Assembly (NCBI RefSeq): GCF_007747655.1
Contig: NZ_CP036274.1
Location: 1,612,001-1,676,000 of the forward strand
Direction: 5' to 3'
Length of the DNA: 64,000 nucleotides
DNA from: Anatilimnocola aggregata
GTDB taxonomy: Bacteria > Planctomycetota > Planctomycetia > Pirellulales > Pirellulaceae
The notes beneath the pieces were generated by a model. That model searched no databases, was not told the origin of the DNA, and saw nothing but the letters and a program-made list of their open reading frames with translations. Of the stretch, positions 50,440 to 58,697 are shown piece by piece. Positions within the stretch are counted from its first letter, which is position 1; each line of letters opens with the position of its first letter. A program made the position numbers and the translations under genes.

Positions 50440-52227
50440 ATGCTACCTCCAAAGCACTCAGTTGTTTGGGTCGCTATCATTTCGCTTATTGGACCATGGG
50501 GATCGATGGCAATTGCCCAAGTGTCAAATAGCACTTCCATCACGATCTCGATTTCCCCAGAAAAGCCGTTTGACTTGCCGCCGTTAAACGGCCGCCAAAA
50601 CAACAACCTGACGGAAGCGTCGATTTTTGCATGGGAGCAGTTTATTTCACACACTTGGCCAGCCAAGCCTCAGAAGGGTAATTTTGGGTCACGAGACGAA
50701 GCGGACGTTCAACGTCGCTATGGTGAGAAAGGCGTAACAGGGCAAGTAGTGTGGGAGACTTTTAGGCATAAATCGGAGATTTTTCCGGGGGGTTCTGGAG
50801 AACCAAACGGTTTTGTTAACGACCCCGCGAAAGATTATGGGTACGACGCCCTCCCGGTATATACTTATGACACCGGTTTAATACCCCCAGCGACGGGTCA
50901 GGCAGCGACGGAATCGCCATTTGATAATCTCGATGAGACGAATGAGATACTCCTGTGTGATATGAGTGCAGGCATTTCGAACAGCAGGATCTTGTATCAG
51001 GCTAAGGCTAATCGAGTGTTGTACAAGTACAGCGCACAGCATCGGCTGTTTGAGGGCTCGGAGGGAACACCTGGCGAAATGCGTGCCAACGCTGCTTATA
51101 ACCTTCATCAGTCCGATGAAAAAAACTTCAAGGTTCCATATGTGAGGCTGCCTTCAAGCGATCCCGTAAAGAAAAGCATCGGCAGCATGGAGGCTAAATC
51201 TGCTTGGCGACGACTGGGCGACAGCGAAGACCCCTCTCGGTTCTATACCAATCGCGTCCGATTTTACGTAAGAGAGGGCACAGAAATACGCTACAAAGAA
51301 GAGACGTGGGGGCTTGTCGCCCTGCATATTATTCACAAAACCGAATCATCACCAGTGTTTATTTACACATCCTTTAGCCAGGTTGATAACATCCGTGACG
51401 TTGATGGCACCGTCGTTGAGGAACCTGACGGTCTTATCAAATCAGAATTCCGTGACATCCCTCCTTTTGCACCAGAACTCACAATATTCAAGTCAACCGT
51501 GACTAAGGGGCAAGAGGTGTTTCCCGTGCCCGGCAGTCCCGAGATGCCCAAAGGTTCTAAGCAGCTGTTTTTTCAGAATTTAGTCCCATTTACTCATGGA
51601 TTAAAGACTCCGATTGCCGTGCGCCGCCGTCTCTACGAGATATCGAGTGAAGTTAGAGCCGTAAACAGGGTTGCTCAGGCAGCAATTCGCAAATACGATC
51701 CCAGTGCCGTGTGGCAATACTATAAGCTTGTAAACGTTCAAGGCAGCACTCTTCCGAGTTTTGTAGACAGGTCAGAATCAGATGCTCTCAGCTTAGATCA
51801 TAAGGCTAGCTTCTTCATGGCGAACGAAGTAGTAGAGACAAATGTTCCGTTGCAGCAATTCAGCGGTACGCTTAGTCCTGCCGACGACTTTAATCCTCCA
51901 TCGTTCCGGCATGCGGGCAATTATGATTTCGCCTTGTTTGACAGGATGGGACGCTACGACGGTGCGACGAAAATTGTATCGGAACTTACCAAAGGCCAGG
52001 TCGTATTCAATACTTTTCAACGGCCGGGTGCTCCGGCGGGACAGGCTTGGAAGAAATTGAACACTGGGGGGTGTGTTGGGTGTCATGGGCCACAAGGTCA
52101 ACTTGTGGGCGGTGACTTCAGTGTGATTCTGGCTCGTGGGCGGGTGACACCTCCAGAGACCCAGGACGAACACGTTACTCATTCCAATCGCCTGCTAGAA
52201 CTAAACTATCTTCGCGATAAGAAATAA
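50440..52227 (+). CDS. exported protein with C-terminal c-type heme site
   Basis: The 595-residue protein has an N-terminal hydrophobic export segment (VVWVAIISLIGPWGSMAIAQ). The body is unfamiliar: NLTEASIFAWEQFISHTWPA, GVTGQVVWETFRHKSEIF and ETWGLVALHIIHKTESSPVF are notable blocks. Near residue 543, CVGCHGPQGQLVGGDFS is a single c-type heme site, probably with the methionine ligand missing. A monoheme secreted protein with a large non-cytochrome domain suggests a redox enzyme or lipid/sugar oxidase-linked factor, but I cannot name a family. AAGGAG precedes the ATG. It is followed 40 bp later by a structurally similar gene. Confidence 0.65.
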   Translation: MLPPKHSVVWVAIISLIGPWGSMAIAQVSNSTSITISISPEKPFDLPPLNGRQNNNLTEASIFAWEQFISHTWPAKPQKGNFGSRDEADVQRRYGEKGVTGQVVWETFRHKSEIFPGGSGEPNGFVNDPAKDYGYDALPVYTYDTGLIPPATGQAATESPFDNLDETNEILLCDMSAGISNSRILYQAKANRVLYKYSAQHRLFEGSEGTPGEMRANAAYNLHQSDEKNFKVPYVRLPSSDPVKKSIGSMEAKSAWRRLGDSEDPSRFYTNRVRFYVREGTEIRYKEETWGLVALHIIHKTESSPVFIYTSFSQVDNIRDVDGTVVEEPDGLIKSEFRDIPPFAPELTIFKSTVTKGQEVFPVPGSPEMPKGSKQLFFQNLVPFTHGLKTPIAVRRRLYEISSEVRAVNRVAQAAIRKYDPSAVWQYYKLVNVQGSTLPSFVDRSESDALSLDHKASFFMANEVVETNVPLQQFSGTLSPADDFNPPSFRHAGNYDFALFDRMGRYDGATKIVSELTKGQVVFNTFQRPGAPAGQAWKKLNTGGCVGCHGPQGQLVGGDFSVILARGRVTPPETQDEHVTHSNRLLELNYLRDKK

Positions 52228-52267
52228 CGCGCCGTGCAATTCACTGTCCAGATCTTGGAGCGGTAGT

Positions 52268-53668
52268 ATGTCACGAATGACTCCGGTATATGCATTGTTC
52301 GCATTCCAACTGCTTATAGTTGCGGCCGTTCCGTTTTTGTGCCGCGGCGAAGATGGCCCTGTCGACCCGTTTCTGAATTCCAGTACTCCACTTCCGCCTG
52401 ATTATAATGGCCCGATCTTTAAACTGAGCCATAATTATCCAACGAAGCGTCCTGCTCCTCTAAAAGAGGCTCCTTGGGTTCGAGCGCTAAACGGCAAGCC
52501 ACTTTCGTCCGACAACGCACTTCTTTACGCCGAGGCCCTCAAAAAGCATTTGAGCCAGGATCTGAAGACATTAATCCTTGACTATAAGAAGTGGGATTCG
52601 GCCCGCGCAGGATGGTATAACATTCCTTGGTTGTTTTCCATACAGGATCCGATTCATGGCGTTTACACGGGATCAGGATTTCCGAGATCCATGTTTCCTT
52701 TGTCCAATCTCAAAAAGGACATGACGACTCTTGTTGTTGTGTACTACAACGACGTTGCCGGTTACACGCTTGGGCGAATTTGGGGAAGCGATGCGCTGCA
52801 TCCAGATGTAACGAAGGCGCAATATGAAGAGGGTGCCATCATTGTTAAGGTTGCTCTGACCACCGCTACGGCAGACGACTGGGCGATTCTTGACGGTGCT
52901 CCAAGCTGGGATGTTTTTGCTCCGCTGCCAGGCGGTGCGAGTGGGACGCCCCCAGTTCTGTTTCAGGCACCAGTTTTCCAGATTGATATCATTGTGAAGG
53001 ACTCAAAGAGCGCTCCGCAAACGTCTTGGGTATTTACGACCTTCGTGTATAACAAGGACACGCCTGGTGATGGAGTGGATAAGATGGTCGCCCTGGGGGT
53101 CATGTGGGGAAATGATGCGGATGTGAATTCCGCCGTTGATCCGAATGGCGTGCTGAAGCAGAGCGTAATAAATCCCTTGGCACCACTTTATGCAACCGAG
53201 ACCTTGGGCTACGGTGGACGGTTGTCAGGGCCGAACGATGGAGCAGTAGCGCAGAATGCGATAGTAGATGGCAAGCTACGTCCCCGCTTAAGTGTTTCGA
53301 GTTGTATGAGTTGCCATGGGGTAGCAGAGTCTGCAATGAAATCGTTTTTACTCCCAGGTCCGGGCGTTCCTCGGGCAACAGGCAGTATTGGTCCTGGTAC
53401 TCAGGGTGATTACATTTATCTGTATGAGCCTGGATCACTTGAGTTCAATCGTTGGTTTCAGAGTCGCGCTGGCAATGATCCACAAGATAGAGGGACGGTC
53501 TCGTTGGACTACCACATGAATCTGGCTTACAAGGCATTGCCATTATGGGCGAAGTATACGAAGCAAGACCGCGCATTGATGTTTAAGGATGTTCCAAGTG
53601 GGCTTAAGCAATTGCTGATGGATCCAGAATATAGTTCCAAAAGTGGAGTCTTGATGGGGCATCCTTGA
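52268..53668 (+). CDS. second exported protein with c-type heme site
   Basis: The 466-residue product starts with a signal peptide (VYALFAFQLLIVAAVPFLCRG) and GGAG lies eight bases upstream. Blocks include DYNGPIFKLSHNYPTKRP, WYNIPWLFSIQDPIHGVY, GRIWGSDALHPDVTKAQYEE and TSWVFTTFVYNKDTPGDGVD. The heme site SSCMSCHGVAESAMKSFLLP is near residue 346. Like its neighbour it ends in a tail with few charged residues and no membrane anchor. The two heme proteins and the small upstream gene form a likely operon; the arrangement resembles a secreted oxidase plus cytochrome partner. Codon use is less GC-rich than in the chromosomal genes around 12-38 kb, hinting at transfer. Confidence 0.65.
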   Translation: MSRMTPVYALFAFQLLIVAAVPFLCRGEDGPVDPFLNSSTPLPPDYNGPIFKLSHNYPTKRPAPLKEAPWVRALNGKPLSSDNALLYAEALKKHLSQDLKTLILDYKKWDSARAGWYNIPWLFSIQDPIHGVYTGSGFPRSMFPLSNLKKDMTTLVVVYYNDVAGYTLGRIWGSDALHPDVTKAQYEEGAIIVKVALTTATADDWAILDGAPSWDVFAPLPGGASGTPPVLFQAPVFQIDIIVKDSKSAPQTSWVFTTFVYNKDTPGDGVDKMVALGVMWGNDADVNSAVDPNGVLKQSVINPLAPLYATETLGYGGRLSGPNDGAVAQNAIVDGKLRPRLSVSSCMSCHGVAESAMKSFLLPGPGVPRATGSIGPGTQGDYIYLYEPGSLEFNRWFQSRAGNDPQDRGTVSLDYHMNLAYKALPLWAKYTKQDRALMFKDVPSGLKQLLMDPEYSSKSGVLMGHP

Positions 53669-53944
53669 ATGTTGGTTCGGAGAGGCGAAGCAGAGAAGCT
53701 CTGGGCCTGTTTGCCATCATTTCATGATGTTCGTGATTGCGGCAATTTGCTGCTGCCTCTGGAACGTGAGATTCAAATCGTCGCGAGTTGGCTTTCTGCG
53801 ACCGCTTGGACTGTCGGACGGCCGGGTCGCTGAGTCCCTTACCGTTTCTGCACAAGTGACGCTGAGAGAGACCGTTCAGCTCTCGGCGAACATGGAATAG
53901 TCGACAATTAGGACCCAACCCTTCCCTCCTGAATTGATCGAGCC

Positions 53945-54110
53945 GTGCATCATGGCAGTTGTCCGGCAGACGGGACTGCTCTCGATCCATTCTTCGGCGC
54001 GCGAACGACCGGGCTAGTTGCATTTCGGCACGGCCGACATGCGATTGGTATCGAGCTGAACCCCGAGTACATCCAGATTGCTGCCAACCGGCCGCGGGAT
54101 GCCGCAGTAT
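53945..54110 (+). pseudogene. DNA methyltransferase C-terminal fragment
   Basis: About 50 codons read TALDPFFGARTTGLVAFRHG and then RHAIGIELNPEYIQIAANR, the AdoMet-binding 'DPFxGSGTT' and 'GIExxxEY' pair that ends N6-adenine/N4-cytosine methylases of the phage/restriction type. The glycine-serine of GSGTT is changed to ARTT, and no target recognition or catalytic DPPY part is present upstream, so the gene is dead. Confidence 0.7.
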
Positions 54111-54119
54111 CAAAGCTGC

Positions 54120-54350
54120 CAATCAGCAGAGCCACGTCGAGTTAAATCGTCTTGCCGTCCGGCTTCTGAGCCTGACCTTGTCACCGATCTGCCCCGGGAA
54201 GCTCGCATCAACCGAGAACGTCCCATCGGCGCTGCTCCACTTCCGCGTTCCGACGGTGGGCGCGGCTGGGGCCTTCGCTGGCACAAAGCCGAACGCTTCG
54301 CCTAATTTCTTGTACAAGGGATGGGGCTTAAATAGAATAGCCGTTGCCAA
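54120..54350 (-). pseudogene. SHD1-domain protein fragment
   Basis: On the minus strand, TRKWSSADGTFSVDASFPGQ followed by GDKVRL and, in the next frame, KPDGKTI matches the SLA1 homology domain 1 repeat (RxWxSxDGKFxVEAxF…VxLKKxDGKxI), common in planctomycete secreted proteins. A frameshift and a stop interrupt it. Confidence 0.6.
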
Positions 54351-54375
54351 GAAACTTCCCTGCCGGAGATTTAAT

Positions 54376-54867
54376 ATGACGAATGTACCAAACGACGTTT
54401 CGGAAGCAGCAGAAAAGGCGGCAAGGGCGGCCGTAAACCTTGCCTCTCAGCAAATCTCCACCGCCGTAGCCGCAGCGATTTCTGCGCAAAATGCCACTGC
54501 AGCGCCGCCGCCATTCAAGTGGACAGAAAACAAGCTGGCGGCTGCGTTTGTTGCAAGTGTTGCTGTGATTCTGCTAACAACATCTTTGACAGCACTTTTT
54601 AACTTATACAACAATGTATTCACGATCAACAACAGACTAAACAGCTTAGAAAAGACCGACCTGGGTGCGCTAAGCTACAAGTTGCTTGAGTTAGATCAGC
54701 GCCTCAAAAAGCAAGAGGAATTGGGGGTGGTGGGTCACTCTGTGCAAAACGAGATTAACCGATTGTGGGACGACTTAAACGAGACAGAAAGCACTCTCGA
54801 AACGCTCAGAGAGACAGTCACGACAGTCCGTGAGCGGCTGGCGAAGGCCGAAGCAACAAAGGGCTAG
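54376..54867 (+). CDS. hypothetical single-span membrane protein with coiled coil
   Basis: ATG 54376 follows GGAGAT by five bases and gives 163 residues. Residues 1-45 are alanine-rich and helical, residues 53-78 (LAAAFVASVAVILLTTSLTALF) form one membrane span, and residues 85-163 are a heptad-patterned coiled coil (LNSLEKTDLGALSYKLLELD, LETLRETVTTVRERL). The orientation is probably C-terminus out, with the coil as a partner-binding arm. No family is recognised. Confidence 0.6.
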   Translation: MTNVPNDVSEAAEKAARAAVNLASQQISTAVAAAISAQNATAAPPPFKWTENKLAAAFVASVAVILLTTSLTALFNLYNNVFTINNRLNSLEKTDLGALSYKLLELDQRLKKQEELGVVGHSVQNEINRLWDDLNETESTLETLRETVTTVRERLAKAEATKG

Positions 54868-55036
54868 CTGGAATGCGGATGGCATAGGGCAGTCCTCACA
54901 AGATTCCTATGTGCCCTATATTGTCATAATTCCAGTTGACTATCCGCCCCAGACCGCCTAGGCTGCGACTCTCTCATGCGGTTTTCGCAGAGGTGCCGGT
55001 GCGCCGATTGCAGAACCGTAGAATTAGGAGAATCGG

Positions 55037-55258
55037 ATGACTTTGTGTAAGCATTTTGCAATCGCGATTGCACTTTTTGGCAGCATTGGCGCAGGTGAGG
55101 CATCTGCCTTAGGTCGACGACGGAGTTGCGTGCCAAGCCCTTGCACGGTGCCACGTTCATCTAGTTCACAACTTGCGCAAGATGTGCAACAGCTTCAAGG
55201 GCAAGTTATTAATCTACAGCAACAAATCAACGCCTTGCGGCAGCAAGTTGCCCCGTAG
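55037..55258 (+). CDS. small secreted coiled-coil protein
   Basis: AGGAG lies seven bases before the ATG. The 73-residue product has a signal peptide (HFAIAIALFGSIGAGEASA), a short cysteine/proline stretch (CVPSPCTVPRSSSS) and a C-terminal glutamine-rich coiled coil (LAQDVQQLQGQVINLQQQIN). Short lipoprotein- or periplasm-type proteins of this layout are frequent in planctomycetes, but the role is unknown. Confidence 0.6.
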   Translation: MTLCKHFAIAIALFGSIGAGEASALGRRRSCVPSPCTVPRSSSSQLAQDVQQLQGQVINLQQQINALRQQVAP

Positions 55259-55325
55259 CATTGCTTTGCTGGCGCTTGGCAAACGGACGCAAGTTTGCGA
55301 AACTGCGTGCGCAATCGACTTGCCC

Positions 55326-56645
55326 TCAGGGATTAATCAATTCACATTCCTTGAGGTTTATGCGAGTAGCTGTTGACTTTTCCGTGACAACGCCAGAGAT
55401 GCGAACCTTTGTACCTGAAATTAGGCTGCTGTCGAACGATTGACTATGGCGTACAAATTGAGCATTGATTACATCAGAAATGTCATTTGATGTCAGCGAC
55501 TCCTTGATATTGTATGATGGTTTGCTTCGCACATCATTCTTCTCTTGAGGGTAGATGTCGGTGACGATCGCATCCCAAGTCACTTTCTTGTTACGGAGAG
55601 GCTTGATTATTCGCTCCGATGCGTCGCTTGATTTAGATGCTCGAAGTTCATGTAAGACATCGGTCAACGAAACTTCGACCGCTTCAGGTATGGGCGTCAG
55701 GTGTTCATCAATAAAACGGCTCACTCGCTCAACGCAGTGGCTGTCCGCCGATGTCGGCTTGCAGATTGTCAGGTGATCTCCATCGACTGAAATCGGTATG
55801 ACGTCACCGCCGATTCCGGGATTTCCACTTGTTTCGTCAACTACTCGGCCTACGAATCGAGTATCAAGGCCTTCAACTAGGGCTAGTGTTTTTATGTTGA
55901 AGTACGAAACGTTGCTTGCATACCATGTGTTTATATCCCGCAAAGCACTGTTGTTGCGATCTAGCGAGTCCACTAGATCTGTGCGGCAGTAAATCTTAAA
56001 CAGCTTTGGCAACGCGCCAGCATCCGAACCCGAATGCGGTGTCGCTAGAAACGCAACGCCTTTAGTTTGGTGGGCGATAATCTCGTATTTGGGTTCGCGC
56101 AATGTTGCAGCTTCCCGCAGCATGTTTTTTGTGACGATTCCGCCTAGGCTGTGGCAGATAAAAATTACCGGCCTCTGGCCGATTCCTTTAAGTTCCATTT
56201 GGTCAAGCAGATTTACCGCGCGATCCGTTGTGGGCATAGGTGACCCTTGCCAACGACTCGATGCCGCGTCATAGTCCAGCGACCAGACGCACACGTCTGG
56301 CACTTGCGCTGAGAGCCACTTCGGCCAATAGAAGTCGGCATCTTTGTCGCCCCATGTCGACCATGCGTCTCCATTCAAGCCATGGATAAAAACTATGTCG
56401 CCGCGACGTTTTAGCGTCTTGTCGCCGCCGATGTACACGACCGTTGGGCCACTCTTTGGCTTTGGAGGAAACCAGCCAGTCAAAATACACGGATGCAGGT
56501 AGAGATACCCAAGAAATAAAGATATTGCGAGAGCCGCAACTGAACGCTTGGGCTTGGTCGCTATGTAGTTCAGAGCAATTGCGCCGTAGCCCTTAAGTGG
56601 ATTGGACGCTTTGTTTGTTTTGCTGACTCGATCACGCTTTCCCAT
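55326..56645 (-). CDS. membrane-anchored SERAC1-like alpha/beta hydrolase
   Basis: The 439-residue protein has a basic N-terminus and a membrane anchor (SVAALAISLFLGYLYLHPCI, residues 36-55). The hydrolase domain shows DIVFIHGLNGDAWSTWGDKD, WLSAQVPDVCVWSLDYDA, the nucleophile elbow FICHSLGGIVTKNML with serine in G/C-H-S-L-G, and VAFLATPHSGSDA; a histidine near GDHLTICKP may complete the triad. This is the SERAC1/lipase-like family acting on lipids. Residues 335-439 form an extra beta-rich domain (VTWDAIVTDIYPQ, TKVRISGVVTEKS), reminiscent of an OB-like fold, which is unusual for the family. It is probably an envelope or effector-type hydrolase. Confidence 0.82.
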   Translation of the reverse strand: MGKRDRVSKTNKASNPLKGYGAIALNYIATKPKRSVAALAISLFLGYLYLHPCILTGWFPPKPKSGPTVVYIGGDKTLKRRGDIVFIHGLNGDAWSTWGDKDADFYWPKWLSAQVPDVCVWSLDYDAASSRWQGSPMPTTDRAVNLLDQMELKGIGQRPVIFICHSLGGIVTKNMLREAATLREPKYEIIAHQTKGVAFLATPHSGSDAGALPKLFKIYCRTDLVDSLDRNNSALRDINTWYASNVSYFNIKTLALVEGLDTRFVGRVVDETSGNPGIGGDVIPISVDGDHLTICKPTSADSHCVERVSRFIDEHLTPIPEAVEVSLTDVLHELRASKSSDASERIIKPLRNKKVTWDAIVTDIYPQEKNDVRSKPSYNIKESLTSNDISDVINAQFVRHSQSFDSSLISGTKVRISGVVTEKSTATRINLKECELINP

Positions 56646-57174
56646 TGGTCTCGCTCATCTAGGCGACAGAAGCCACCGAAAATAGAGTGTACTAGGACAC
56701 AGAACATTACCGCAACCTGCTTCGCCGGTTTCGTAGGCCGAGATCGCCTGTTGAACTATCCCTGACTCCGCCTCGCAACGAAGTTCGCCAGCGCTAGCGG
56801 TGAGCATCGAACTGAGCGGCCAATCTTGCCCCTCAGAAAGATAGTCAGCGCCACCGTGGGCACACGCTCAAAGGCTGGGATCCAGATCGATCTTCTTGTC
56901 AAAACATCAATTGTGAACAAGAAAACTTTCGATGGCTGTTTTAGTTGCCTGACGGAAGATCATGAGTCGATCGAGAAGCTTGCTCATGAGCTGATCGTTA
57001 AAGTGCGGGCGATTGCGGCGAAGCTGACGTAATTTCTGGCAAATGCATGCGGCGAAATCACCGAAATCGCTGATTGTCGTGCAAACTCTTGTGCGGTAGG
57101 ATAATCGCTTCCTAAACGGTTCTTTAGCGGAGAGTTGCTATGACGGAAGTGTGCCCGAAGAATCGTAGCCAGCG
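56646..57174. other. mostly gene-free, one doubtful short ORF
   Basis: A 68-codon frame at 56826-57032 has a helical C-terminus (ESIEKLAHELIVKVRAIAAK) but no ribosome site, and may be the tail of a lost gene. Nothing else is supported here. Confidence 0.35.
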
Positions 57175-57690
57175 CTAGACTTTTTGCTGCGCGGGCGGTT
57201 GATCATCGCTGATCGGTGGAAGTTCAAATCCGAAGCGTCTGTTAATCGTCCGGATATGGTCCTCGTAAGCCCGTCGTTCTGCCATCCACTTTTGCCGCTG
57301 CCCCAACTCCCATTCGCTCGTCGTTCCTTCTGTCCGTTCCAGAAGCGAATTAACTCTGGCCAGCATCATGCCGACGCCTTCTAGCTGACCGGTTAGTCGC
57401 GTGTTTTCGTGAGCGGTCGCGAACTCCCGCGCCTGATGATTCTGCGACCAGATTTGCAGAAGCAGAGTTGCAACCACGCCGACGAGTGCGAGGCCTGTGA
57501 ACAGTGCATTCAGCGCCCCGAACATGTCACCGAATTGGCCGTATTTCGCCATGTCCTCCGAAGTTGCAGTTGGCAATGTGTTATTAAACCACTTGACGTG
57601 GACAGCTGGCCAGATCGTCCACTGGTTAAACACCCAATACGCCGAAACTATACCGACTAGCAGAATGAGCCAGACCCAGATGCTTCGCAT
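57175..57690 (-). CDS. two-span membrane protein downstream of terminase fragment
   Basis: The 171-residue protein has an N-terminal hydrophobic helix (IWVWLILLVGIVSAYWVF), a tryptophan-rich loop, and a second span (GALNALFTGLALVGVVATLL) followed by a charged coiled coil (REFATAHENTRLTGQLEGVG). The 'FGxxNALFTGLAF' block is a recurring feature of small membrane proteins of unknown role in phage-derived and accessory DNA. It starts eight bases after the terminase fragment ends, so both belonged to one transcript. Confidence 0.65.
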   Translation of the reverse strand: MRSIWVWLILLVGIVSAYWVFNQWTIWPAVHVKWFNNTLPTATSEDMAKYGQFGDMFGALNALFTGLALVGVVATLLLQIWSQNHQAREFATAHENTRLTGQLEGVGMMLARVNSLLERTEGTTSEWELGQRQKWMAERRAYEDHIRTINRRFGFELPPISDDQPPAQQKV

Positions 57691-57698
57691 TGCAGTAC

Positions 57699-58500
57699 CT
57701 ACAGAAATAAAATATCCCCCATCCCTCCGCCATTGGCTGCAAATAATGCTAAGGCAGAAGCATCGGGAGCGTCATCTTTCGCATCCGGTTCATCCGGATG
57801 GTGGACGCCGAGATATTCTCCATCACCCTTATATTCACGCAAGAGGCGGGTCATTTGATCTTTGAATTCTGCCGTGAGCGGATGATCGGCCGGGTATGAG
57901 AACCGCATTTTATCGCCCACGTCACGAAAAATTGCTTGTTCAAAATTGATGTAAAGGTCGTTTTTGCTTTGAAGCGTGAATTTCACGCCGCTGTCCAGTC
58001 CAACCGGCAGACCGGAGTGTGCCTGAAGAAACTCCATCGGCATATCTCCCTGCCCCGTGGAGTCACCACGTACGCCCTGGATGCGTTCAAAGATCGTCCA
58101 GGTGTATTCTTCCTCCGAACCGTCAGCTCGCTTCCTGCTGGCTTTGATTGGCTTCTTGAGCTCGGCAAGGAAGAGTTCGATCTGCTGCTCGTACGGGAGG
58201 TGCGGGACTTTGATCCAGGTGATGATGTCGTTGCGGTCATTCACGATCGATACCCAGGTGTGATCGGAGACACGGGCCAAGTCGACGCCGAAGAAGAGCT
58301 TCTCGGTTGGAATGATGATTCCGTGCTTCGTCATTCCGGACCGCGCACAGGACAGCAGACGTTCCCGTGAGACGATGTTTCCCTCTTCGACCGTGTCTTC
58401 GAGGTAATAGTTGCGGCGGAACTCCGGGTTCTCGCGGCCCTTCTTGCGCAGCTCGCGTTCAAATGCATGCTCGTAGTTCAGATGCTTCGGATCGTGCGCG
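57699..58500 (-). pseudogene. phage terminase large subunit, C-terminal nuclease fragment
   Basis: From about 58500 to 57699 the frame encodes YEHAFERELRKKGRENPEFR, then FFGVDLARVSDHTWVSIVND (first metal-binding aspartate of the RNase H-like nuclease), LDSGVKFTLQSKNDLYINFE and DDAPDASALALFAANGG (last aspartate). This is the nuclease half of a terminase unrelated to the one at 8615. The ATPase half is absent: upstream the sequence becomes an antisense sigma-factor fragment. Any product from the 58589 start would lack the motor. Confidence 0.8.
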
Positions 58501-58667
58501 AAGCCGTGGCGAAACTGCCTGCGCGAAGTCGCCAGGCAATCGAGGCGGTTTACTTCGGCGGCCGCACGTATGCCGCTGCGGCCGTTCACATGAGCATCCC
58601 AATTGGTACGTTGAAAACACGCATCAGCGACGGCTTAGCAGTGCTAAGACGAATTCTTCCCGCGTAG
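58482..58667 (+). pseudogene. ECF sigma factor region 4 fragment
   Basis: About 60 codons read VREAVAKLPARSRQAIEAVY, FGGRTYAAAAVHMSIPIGTL and KTRISDGLAVLRR. This is the sigma-70 region 4 helix-turn-helix that contacts the -35 element, as in SigK/ECF factors, including the family LP-x-x-x-R-x-A-I/L and G-T-x-K-T/S-R-I motifs. Region 2 is missing, and the fragment is fused at its 5' side to terminase DNA on the opposite strand. Confidence 0.82.
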
Positions 58668-58697
58668 CGCGTATGAATTCGAGGCAAAGCCATGTCA

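Noticed and set aside
53604-54122. 172-codon minus-strand ORF opposite the methylase relic
   Set aside because: Arginine-rich, without motifs, and antisense to recognisable methylase sequence; a shadow frame.
54880-54935. ATAGGGCA/TGCCCTAT inverted repeat downstream of the 163-residue membrane protein
   Set aside because: A 20-base loop and lack of a U tract make it a poor terminator; it may be a chance pairing.
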